Of a stretch of DNA of 7,031 nucleotides, positions 1 through 6,598 are shown one piece after another (within the stretch, counting starts at the first letter, position 1; every line of letters begins with the position of its first letter). The DNA lies in NCBI GenBank assembly GCA_947471245.1, contig CANIXM010000097.1, positions 1 through 7,031 on the forward strand, read 5' to 3'. The DNA comes from Paludibacteraceae bacterium (GTDB taxonomy: Bacteria; Bacteroidota; Bacteroidia; Bacteroidales; Paludibacteraceae). A program made the position numbers and the translations under genes. The notes under the pieces are model-generated. The model was not told where the DNA came from. It made no database searches and saw only the letters and a list, made by a program, of their open reading frames with translations.

Positions 1-197
1 ACGAAGAAAACACCGAAGGCGACAACCCGCCCATAGGCATAGTGCTGGCAAAAGAAAAGGACGATTTGCTGGTACAATATGCCATGCACAACATTTCGTC
101 GCAACTTTTTGTGAACAAATACCAACTCTATCTGCCCAACAAAGATGAAATCCGAAACTTAATAGTAACTCAACTGCAAGATGAGAATGAAGACTGA
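1..197 (+). CDS. YhcG/DUF1016-family PDDEXK nuclease, C-terminal end only (5' truncated by window)
   Basis: The frame opening at base 3 stays open to a TGA at 195-197 and gives the last 64 residues of a protein that begins outside the window. The segment PPIGIVLAKEKDDLLVQYAM followed by LFVNKYQLYLPNKDEI matches my memory of the C-terminal core of YhcG/DUF1016 proteins, where a G-[IL]-[IVL]-L-x-x-[ES]K strand precedes a VEYAL-like strand and a KYQLYLP motif. The family belongs to the PDDEXK nuclease fold and is often found beside or inside type I restriction-modification loci, which fits the HsdR-like remnant just downstream. The catalytic residues cannot be judged because they may lie partly upstream. 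The frame ends in an acidic DENED tail with no sign of disruption. Family assignment is fairly sure; the biological role is not. Confidence 0.75.
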   Translation, partial: EENTEGDNPPIGIVLAKEKDDLLVQYAMHNISSQLFVNKYQLYLPNKDEIRNLIVTQLQDENED

Positions 198-288
198 TAT
201 AAAAAGAAGACTTTGAGGCAAATATGCAAGCATAATCAATTGATTTAAAATGAATTATGAAGTTAATTTCACAAACAAATAATGTTGA

Positions 289-450
289 TTTAAAAACGAA
301 CTTTCAACGTCACAAGTATTGATTGATGCCGAAAAAAGCGACTTGTGTGATGTATTGGAATACGTGTTTAACAGAGACATTAAACCGATGACACGAGAAG
401 CCAGAGTTGCAGCTGCACAAGCAACAATTTTCGCTTTGCTCAACAACTAA
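289..450 (+). pseudogene. Remnant of a type I restriction enzyme R subunit (HsdR) C-terminal region
   Basis: Frame 1 is open from 289, just after a TGA at 286-288, to TAA at 448-450. It reads KSDLCDVLEYVFNRDIKP and then MTREARVAAAQATIFALLNN. From memory this resembles the C-terminal domain of HsdR (EcoEI_R_C type): a [KR]SDLxDVLEY helix, a K-P-[ML]-T-R-E-x-R turn and an AAxATIFxLLN helix. The only in-frame ATG lies inside the domain (388-390), so no start codon can make the domain complete. Intact relatives normally continue past this point with a KQxEFIxFVL-like segment, which is absent here in all three forward frames. The piece therefore looks truncated at both ends. A short unknown gene with a non-standard start is the alternative, and the HsdR assignment needs a profile search. 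Confidence 0.5.
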
Positions 451-473
451 CATTGATTTTATTTTTAAAACGA

Positions 474-524
474 ATACAATTAATTATGTATTTCCAAAAA
501 TTTGAATAACTTTGTTAATTGTAT
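474..524. repeat. Inverted repeat with 10-bp perfect arms flanking the putative promoter
   Basis: ATACAATTAA at 474-483 is the exact reverse complement of TTAATTGTAT at 515-524. The arms are separated by 31 bp, and the right arm begins immediately after the -7 element. The left arm start also pairs with a nearer TGTAT at 487-491, as ATACA-N8-TGTAT. Placement around the promoter makes an operator possible, but both arms are AT-rich and a chance match cannot be excluded. Confidence 0.35.
507..514 (+). promoter_or_regulatory. Putative Bacteroidota -7 promoter element for the ccsBA operon
   Basis: TAACTTTG at 507-514 is an exact match to the TAnnTTTG -7 consensus of the primary sigma factor in Bacteroidota. 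It lies 26 bp before the ccsBA ATG, which would put transcription start near 518-522 and leave a short leader of about 20 bases. No convincing TTTG -33 element sits at the usual distance. The region 484-489 reads only TTATGT, so the promoter may be weak or activator-dependent. Confidence 0.45.
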
Positions 525-540
525 ATAAAAATCGAAGCAA

Positions 541-3500
541 ATGAAACTCTTAAAAAACATACTTTTCTCCATGATTACCAGCATATCACTGATGTCAATT
601 TTGGCCATCAGCATAGGATATGCTACATTTATCGAAAACAAACAAGGTACAGAATACGCCCACGAAGTAATTTACAATGCTACATGGTTTGAACTCTTAC
701 TACTATTTCTAGTGGTCAATTTTATTGGCAGTATGTTTATCAACAAACTAACTGACAAAAGAAAAATATGGATTAACCTGTTCCACAAAGGGTTTTTATT
801 CATCATACTTGGTGCTGCCATTACCAGATACGCTGGCTACGAAGGGATAATGCATATCCGTAATGGTGAGGCAAGTAATAAAATAGTATCTGAGAAATCG
901 GTACTGAAGATTACTGCTTCGAATAGCAAAATTAAAGAAGAAAAAAGCATTGATATAAAACTATCACCCACCGAATCGGTTGAGTTTTCTAAATCAATTA
1001 TTATTGACAACCAATCAATTAATATCAAGTGTGACAGCACTTTGCTCAATGCGGCAGAAATTATAGAAGACGCTGAAAATGGCGAACCTTCGATTGCATT
1101 ATTTGTGATGGAAGAAAACGGAAGACCTGCTGATTTCATATTACAAGGAAAAGATGAGTTAGAACATGAAGGCACTAGATTTGCTTTTGGAGACAGCACC
1201 GCTAAAGCTCATATTTGTTTCTATACCCATGACAATGCACTATTCTTGAAATCGACCCTACCCATTTATCGTAATAGCATGATGGATCCTACCCCTGTAT
1301 TGCTGGAAGCAAACGCAAGCCATGATGCACCAGTAAAAAACATTTACAAAGTAGGAAACCTTATGTTTGTGCTTAAAGAATTCAAATCCAAAGGCGTCCG
1401 CAAACTCGTAGATGCATCTACCCAACAAGGCATGATGAAAGTCGGCCTCAAAGGTAAAAATGCAATGATTATCAAAATCAGTGATGGCAATTCCACAAAA
1501 AATCTCAATGTGTTTTATTCCGAGACAGCAACTACTGCACCCGCACATTGCCAGATTGGTGACACAAAAATTGAAATTGCATATTCAAAAAAAGATTACA
1601 CACTACCCTTCTCTATCCAACTACGAGAATTTAAAGTAGAACGCTATCCAGGAAGCAACAGTCCATCATCCTATGCCAGTGAAATCACGGTTGTGGATAA
1701 AGAAAAAGCAAACAATTTTCCTTTTCGCATCTACATGAATCACATTTTAAACTACAGATCATACCGATTTTTTCAATCATCTTATGACACTGACGAACAA
1801 GGCACTGTGCTGTCTGTCAACCACGATTACTGGGGAACGATGATTAGCTACCTAGGATACCTGCTTCTTGCCATTGGGATGACCATGACTTTGTTTAGTA
1901 AAAATAGTCGTTTCCGGACTGTGATGAGACTGAGCAATGAATTACGACAAAAACGAAATGCCACCATCGTTGCAATATTATTACTTGGTGGATTTTCGAA
2001 TAGTGTTTTCGGCACTGAAATGAATAAGTCAGAACACATCAAATCACTGAGCAACTTGATGATACAAGACGCTGTACAAGGTCGAATAGAGCCATTTAGC
2101 ACTTACTCATCAGATTTAGTTCGCAAAATATACAAGAAAACAAGTTACAACAATCAAACCCCTGAGGAGGTTATCATCGGAATGATAGCCAACCCATCCG
2201 ATTGGGTAAATGAGCCCATAATAAAAGTCGCTAACCCTCAGTTAGCAAAGGAATTGGGCGCAGTTAACGAACGAGTTTCTTTCTCTCAACTATTTAATGG
2301 CGACAATAACAATGAATACTTATTGGAATCAAAAGTTAATCTTATCTACCAAAAACAACAAAGCGAAAGATCAAAATACGAAACCGAAATCATCAATGTG
2401 GATGAAAGAGTTAATATTTGCTACATGCTATTGAGTGGCCAATTGTTCAAAATTTTTCCACCACTCGACAAAAACAACAATCAATGGAAAAGTGCAAACA
2501 TCAACACACAAAATAACAGCTCAACCGAAGCCACTCAAACAACTGCTTGTCAATATAGCGGCAATGATGACAGCAAAACAGCTGCCACATGCACCAAAGA
2601 CAACTTGAAAAATGACAGCTCAATGAGTGGTGGTTGTCCGTATAATGAAGGTGATGCGATGGAAGGAATGCCTCAAGCTACAAATGGAGAATCTAACGGT
2701 GCTTGTTGTGCAAGAAAAGAACCAACAATTGAAAACACTGAAGATTTGTTGATGGCATATCTTGATGCAGTAAATAAAGCCTACACCAGTGGCAATTGGA
2801 ACAAAGCGGAGCAGGAACTGAACAAAATAAAGAGCTATCAACTTAAATATGGTGGAGGTTCACTTCCACCCACAAGCAAAATAGCACTAGAAACAAGGTA
2901 TAATGAACTGAATTTGTTTGGGCTACTACCAATATTCTATTGTCTTTTCGGTTTTATAATCTTAGGCTTATACTTCATCTCCATTTTCAGCCCCAAAAAC
3001 AAATTGGCAGGATTACTGAAATTTGCACGATATCCATTTTATTTACTTTTCATTGTTTATTGTATCGCAATGGGAATGCGTTGGTACATTGCAGAGCATG
3101 CACCATGGAGCAATGGGTATGAAAGTATGATATTGGTCGGTTGGGCTACCAGTTTGGCAGGATTGATTTTCTCACGCAACTCCATCATTACACTTGCTAC
3201 TACTGGGTTACTGACATCCATTGCTTTGTTCACAGCTGCTATGAGCTGGATGAATCCAGAAATAACTAATTTAGTACCTGTTCTCAAATCGTACTGGCTC
3301 ATCATCCACGTTGCCATCATCACATCTAGCTATGGTTTTTTGGGAATGGGTGCTATGCTTGGATTATTAAACCTGTTCATGATGATCATCCGAAACAAAT
3401 ACAAATTCAAAACACTGGATGATAATATTCTTGAAATTGGCTATATCATAGAAATGACATTGACCATTGGGCTTTTCATGCTCACCATAGGTTGCTTTCT

Positions 3501-3834
3501 AGGTGGAGTATGGGCCAACGAATCGTGGGGTCGATATTGGAGCTGGGATTCTAAAGAAACATGGGCACTTGTGGGCATTTTGGTTTACTCGGTGGTATTA
3601 CATTTGCGATTAATTCCGCAGTTAAATACACAATTTATTAAAAGTTCTATGGCATTATTAGCAATTTTAGTAATTTTAATGACATATCTTGGAGTAAATT
3701 ACTATCTTAGCGGTATGCATTCGTATGGGCAAGGTACACCAGCGAGTATTCCGGTATATGTATATCTAATTTTGGTTGCTGTAGGAGCAATCATATTGTT
3801 AGCATATAAAGCTGAAAATGAACATAAAAACTAA
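541..3834 (+). CDS. ccsBA: CcsBA-type cytochrome c synthetase (ResB-CcsA fusion), System II
   Basis: This inner-membrane enzyme would export heme and ligate it to CXXCH motifs of secreted apocytochromes. The N-terminal ResB half (about 1-455) has membrane segments near 8-27, 50-68, 82-98 and 432-450. It carries the family signature GTVLSVNHDYWGTMISYLGY just before the fourth segment. A further segment near 472-490 leads to a roughly 300-residue loop predicted to be periplasmic. The CcsA half starts near 790 and holds the WWD motif WGRYWSWDSKETW at 996-1008. All four heme-handling histidines are identifiable: TM-His1 H82 (LFHKGFLF), P-His1 H923 (WLIIHV), TM-His2 H1021 (VVLHLRL) and P-His2 H1060 (GMHSYG). 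Their relative spacing agrees closely with the characterised Helicobacter CcsBA as I recall it. The length is normal for Bacteroidota fusions. An unusual Cys-bearing stretch lies at about 665-725. The gene heads a block of two multiheme cytochromes, its likely substrates. Confidence 0.95.
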   Translation: MKLLKNILFSMITSISLMSILAISIGYATFIENKQGTEYAHEVIYNATWFELLLLFLVVNFIGSMFINKLTDKRKIWINLFHKGFLFIILGAAITRYAGYEGIMHIRNGEASNKIVSEKSVLKITASNSKIKEEKSIDIKLSPTESVEFSKSIIIDNQSINIKCDSTLLNAAEIIEDAENGEPSIALFVMEENGRPADFILQGKDELEHEGTRFAFGDSTAKAHICFYTHDNALFLKSTLPIYRNSMMDPTPVLLEANASHDAPVKNIYKVGNLMFVLKEFKSKGVRKLVDASTQQGMMKVGLKGKNAMIIKISDGNSTKNLNVFYSETATTAPAHCQIGDTKIEIAYSKKDYTLPFSIQLREFKVERYPGSNSPSSYASEITVVDKEKANNFPFRIYMNHILNYRSYRFFQSSYDTDEQGTVLSVNHDYWGTMISYLGYLLLAIGMTMTLFSKNSRFRTVMRLSNELRQKRNATIVAILLLGGFSNSVFGTEMNKSEHIKSLSNLMIQDAVQGRIEPFSTYSSDLVRKIYKKTSYNNQTPEEVIIGMIANPSDWVNEPIIKVANPQLAKELGAVNERVSFSQLFNGDNNNEYLLESKVNLIYQKQQSERSKYETEIINVDERVNICYMLLSGQLFKIFPPLDKNNNQWKSANINTQNNSSTEATQTTACQYSGNDDSKTAATCTKDNLKNDSSMSGGCPYNEGDAMEGMPQATNGESNGACCARKEPTIENTEDLLMAYLDAVNKAYTSGNWNKAEQELNKIKSYQLKYGGGSLPPTSKIALETRYNELNLFGLLPIFYCLFGFIILGLYFISIFSPKNKLAGLLKFARYPFYLLFIVYCIAMGMRWYIAEHAPWSNGYESMILVGWATSLAGLIFSRNSIITLATTGLLTSIALFTAAMSWMNPEITNLVPVLKSYWLIIHVAIITSSYGFLGMGAMLGLLNLFMMIIRNKYKFKTLDDNILEIGYIIEMTLTIGLFMLTIGCFLGGVWANESWGRYWSWDSKETWALVGILVYSVVLHLRLIPQLNTQFIKSSMALLAILVILMTYLGVNYYLSGMHSYGQGTPASIPVYVYLILVAVGAIILLAYKAENEHKN

Positions 3835-5467
3835 GATAAGAATCTCAAATTCTTATCATCAATTAGATAAATTTATGGGTAAGAAACTCATCTTTAATCT
3901 GATCATCGTTTTCCTTTTCACAAGCATGGACTGCGTTGCTTTAAAAGCCCCTGGCGAATTAAGCAAAGCTCATGCTAGTTTGGAGGGACTTAACAACTGT
4001 GGCCAATGTCACAGTGGCAATCAGCGTTTCACTAAGACCAAATGCCTTGAGTGTCACAAAGAAATACAAGAAAACATAAACAACCACAAGGGATTTCATG
4101 CCTCAAGTGATGTTAGTGAGAAGGAGTGTGCAGTATGCCACAATGAACATCACGGAAAAAACTTCGACATTCTGAATCTTAACAAGAAAAAGTTCAACCA
4201 CTCCAAAACAGGCTTCGAACTCAAAGGAAGACATCAGCGAAATGATTGTAATGCCTGCCACCAAGCCAAATTCATATCCGACCCAAAGCTAAAAAACAAA
4301 CCAGGAACCTATCTGGGTCTTTCATCCAAATGTTTAAACTGTCATTCGGACTTTCACCAAGGCAAATTATCAGAAAAATGTTCAGAGTGCCATAACTTTG
4401 AGTCTTTTAAGAATGCTATTGGATTCGACCATGGCAAAACCAAGTATCCATTATTAGGCAAGCACAGAACATTAGCCTGTGTTAAATGTCATAAAACAGA
4501 GGTGATTAAAGGTAATTATGTTCAAAGTTTCAAAGACTTGGTTTTCAATAATTGTACTGGCTGTCACAAAGATGTGCATGACAACAAATTGGGAAAAGAT
4601 TGTAAAAAATGTCACACTGAAGAGTCGTTTCATTTTAGTAAAAACATGAACCCGTTTGATCACGACAAAACTGACTTCAAACTAATAGGACGTCACAAGT
4701 CAGTGGATTGTAAGATGTGTCACAAATCGGGGAAAATGACCGACCCTCTGAAACACCAACGCTGTGATGGATGTCATGCTGATTTCCACAACAACGAATT
4801 TCTAGAAAATGGTGTTAAACCTGATTGTAATAACTGTCACACCAATAATGGATTTCCACAAACAACCTTCACGATAGAACGACACAGTCTAAAGTTTAAA
4901 CTTGAAGAGGCACACCTTGCTACCAGCTGTAAAGTGTGTCACAGCAAAGATGGAAAGTGGTCGTTCCGAAAAATGGGTAAAACCTGCGTGTCATGTCATG
5001 AAAACATACACAAAAACTTCATGCAAGAAAAGTACATTCCCAATCAGAATTGTAAAACATGTCACAATCAACGAAGCTGGAGAAACATCAACTTTGACCA
5101 CACCCAAACCAATTTCAAACTTGAAGGCACACATACAAAAATAGCATGTGGTGAATGCCATTTTGCAAAAAATGAATTGGGCGTGCGAACTCAACGATTC
5201 AAAGGCAATCCTAAAGAATGTGCTTCTTGCCACAAAGAACCACATGGAGGGCAATTTGAGGTAGAAGGCAAAACAGATTGTACGCGCTGTCATGGAATGG
5301 AGAAATTCTCGAAAAGAATTTTTGAACACAGCTCATCACGATTCAAACTTGAAGGAAAACATGCTAGGCTCCAGTGTGATGAATGTCATAAATACATCAT
5401 CAACGAAAAAGGGAAATATAGACAATATAAATTTGACGACATCACATGTGCTAAATGCCATGGATAA
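3818..5467 (+). CDS. Secreted 20-heme c-type cytochrome (cytochrome c3/c7-like modular multiheme protein)
   Basis: The 549-residue product has 20 CXXCH heme-attachment motifs, starting at residues 61, 76, 104, 144, 172, 188, 221, 246, 262, 298, 316, 337, 371, 390, 412, 444, 468, 488, 520 and 544. They fall into six tandem triheme modules (starts 76, 172, 246, 316, 390, 468) plus one heme at each end. A typical module reads CxxCHxxxH, then CxxCH, FDHxKTxFxLxGxH and CxxCH. The extra histidines could supply the second axial ligands. A hydrophobic segment (about 24-36) is a signal peptide with no lipobox, so export to the periplasm or beyond is expected. The first ATG overlaps ccsBA by 17 bp, whereas an ATG at 3875 (residue 20) would place the signal peptide right at the N-terminus and may be the true start. 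There is no CXXCK motif or enzyme domain, so an electron-wire role is inferred. Confidence 0.93.
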   Translation: MNIKTKIRISNSYHQLDKFMGKKLIFNLIIVFLFTSMDCVALKAPGELSKAHASLEGLNNCGQCHSGNQRFTKTKCLECHKEIQENINNHKGFHASSDVSEKECAVCHNEHHGKNFDILNLNKKKFNHSKTGFELKGRHQRNDCNACHQAKFISDPKLKNKPGTYLGLSSKCLNCHSDFHQGKLSEKCSECHNFESFKNAIGFDHGKTKYPLLGKHRTLACVKCHKTEVIKGNYVQSFKDLVFNNCTGCHKDVHDNKLGKDCKKCHTEESFHFSKNMNPFDHDKTDFKLIGRHKSVDCKMCHKSGKMTDPLKHQRCDGCHADFHNNEFLENGVKPDCNNCHTNNGFPQTTFTIERHSLKFKLEEAHLATSCKVCHSKDGKWSFRKMGKTCVSCHENIHKNFMQEKYIPNQNCKTCHNQRSWRNINFDHTQTNFKLEGTHTKIACGECHFAKNELGVRTQRFKGNPKECASCHKEPHGGQFEVEGKTDCTRCHGMEKFSKRIFEHSSSRFKLEGKHARLQCDECHKYIINEKGKYRQYKFDDITCAKCHG

Positions 5468-5474
5468 CAATATT

Positions 5475-5521
5475 AATTGATAATTGATAATTGATAATTG
5501 ATAATTGATAATTGATAATTG
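5475..5521. repeat. Tandem heptamer repeat, AATTGAT x 6.7
   Basis: Six perfect head-to-tail copies of AATTGAT run from 5475 to 5516, followed by a partial AATTG ending at 5521. The array fills most of the 66-bp spacer between the two cytochrome genes and ends 12 bp before the second gene's ATG. Perfect short repeats like this are prone to replication slippage, so copy number probably varies between strains. Similar AT-rich heptamer arrays are, from memory, common between genes in Bacteroidota. Confidence 0.95.
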
Positions 5522-5533
5522 TTTTTATAAAAC

Positions 5534-6469
5534 ATGAAACACCTTCTAGTACTATTTTTTTCTTTCATATTTACATCCACCTTTGCCATCAAATCACCGC
5601 ACGGAGATGGCATGAAGATGGAGTGTGAAGCATGTCATACTGTTGACGATTGGAACACTATAGTATTAAAAGGATTCAATCACAACAAAACAAGATTCAA
5701 TCTTGATGGTCAGCACCGCATGCTTAAATGCAAGCAGTGTCACCCTACGCTCATTTTCGCACAAAACAAAGTTAAAAAAGACTGCAATTCATGTCACAAA
5801 GACGTGCATCAAGCCACAGTAGGATTTGATTGCAAAAGATGCCACAATGCTAAATCGTGGTTGATACCCAACCCTAGACGTATGCACCAACAGGTAGGAT
5901 TTGCTCTTGTAGGTGCACATGCCGTAGCAGATTGCTATCGGTGCCATCAATCAGCATCCTTATTGAGATTTGAAAATATCCGTAAAGACTGCTTCGGTTG
6001 TCATGCGAAGGAATACAATGCAACAACCAAACCCAACCACAGGTCTGTTGGATTTGATACCGACTGCAACCACTGCCACACACAAACAGGAAAAGACTGG
6101 TCAGACGCCGGCAAAGGGACAACACATGCCTTCTTACCACTCAAAGGAGGACATGCCACTGTATCATGTGATAAATGTCACTACAACGATTATAACTCCA
6201 AGTTATCATCCGAGTGTTCGAGCTGTCATTCACTCTCCGCAAAAGAAATAAAAGCATTCCCTGCACACAAAACAAAATATAAAGGATTCAATTGTATCAA
6301 CTGTCATAGCATTCAAGGTTGGTCAAGTCCTAGATTTAAACAACACGACGGATGGTTCCAAATATACACTGGAAAGCATAAAGGACAATGGCAACATTGT
6401 ACTGACTGTCACAACAATGATGCAAACTACAAAGCCAATTGTAGGAAGTGCCATGATTTTGATTCGTAA
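5534..6469 (+). CDS. Secreted 12-heme c-type cytochrome, paralogous to the upstream 20-heme protein
   Basis: The 311-residue product begins with a clear signal peptide (positively charged MKH, hydrophobic 4-17, likely cleavage after A18) and has no lipobox. Twelve CXXCH motifs start at residues 31, 66, 84, 100, 134, 153, 178, 212, 228, 254, 289 and 303. The module style is that of the upstream gene: FNHNKTRFNLDGQH at 48-61, CNSCHKDVH at 84-92 and VGFALVGAH at 121-129. The register differs: an incomplete two-heme unit comes first, then three triheme modules (84-138, 153-216, 228-293) and a final single heme four residues from the C-terminus. Extra histidines that could ligate heme iron include H50, H61, H92, H118, H129, H198, H207, H245, H271 and H281. 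No catalytic motif is visible. It probably exchanges electrons with the 20-heme protein, but partner and direction are unknown. Confidence 0.93.
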   Translation: MKHLLVLFFSFIFTSTFAIKSPHGDGMKMECEACHTVDDWNTIVLKGFNHNKTRFNLDGQHRMLKCKQCHPTLIFAQNKVKKDCNSCHKDVHQATVGFDCKRCHNAKSWLIPNPRRMHQQVGFALVGAHAVADCYRCHQSASLLRFENIRKDCFGCHAKEYNATTKPNHRSVGFDTDCNHCHTQTGKDWSDAGKGTTHAFLPLKGGHATVSCDKCHYNDYNSKLSSECSSCHSLSAKEIKAFPAHKTKYKGFNCINCHSIQGWSSPRFKQHDGWFQIYTGKHKGQWQHCTDCHNNDANYKANCRKCHDFDS

Positions 6470-6598
6470 GAAATAAGTGGTTACAAGGATTTAGTTTAAA
6501 GTCACAAAAGTCATTTAATCTGACTGATACAGACCTAAGCACTACAACGAATTCTTCACCTAACTTAGTCCTATTTCTGAAAACAAAAATCACTGAAT

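Larger units (their letters stand above)
198..540. other. Gene-poor interval between the YhcG end and ccsBA
   Basis: This 343-bp stretch holds only the HsdR-like remnant (289-450), an inverted repeat (474-524) and a putative promoter (507-514). Bases 198-288 are AT-rich with many stops in every forward frame, and I see nothing recognisable there. TTGATTTAAAA occurs at 240-250 and again at 285-295. I see no tRNA, riboswitch or strong terminator, and no insertion-sequence ends. Confidence 0.6.

Noticed and set aside
352..363. Palindrome-like GTATT-GG-AATAC inside the HsdR remnant
   Set aside because: It lies within former coding sequence and is short, so it is most likely chance.
837..1199. 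Antisense open frame of 120 codons opposite ccsBA
   Set aside because: It lies wholly inside the strongly supported ResB domain, and its product shows no recognisable motif. The other antisense frames in the window are similar shadows.
5475..5521. Short direct repeats that could be mistaken for a CRISPR-like array
   Set aside because: The 7-bp units are contiguous with no spacers, so this is a simple tandem repeat.
5521..5533. Near-palindrome GTTTTTATAAAAC before the 12-heme start as an operator or terminator
   Set aside because: It is short, pure AT in its core and imperfect by one base, with no second supporting site.
3818..6469. Multiheme nitrite or hydroxylamine reductase (NrfA or octaheme type)
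   Set aside because: No CXXCK motif or catalytic domain is present, and all heme motifs are ordinary CXXCH in a repeated short module.
6509..6525. Hairpin AGTCA-N7-TGACT downstream of the 12-heme gene as a terminator
   Set aside because: The stem is only 5 bp with no GC-rich core and no following T-run, so it is too weak to call.
6561..6579. TAACTTAG and TATTTCTG as a promoter for the last gene
   Set aside because: Each has one mismatch to TAnnTTTG and no clear -33 element. In AT-rich DNA such near matches are expected by chance.
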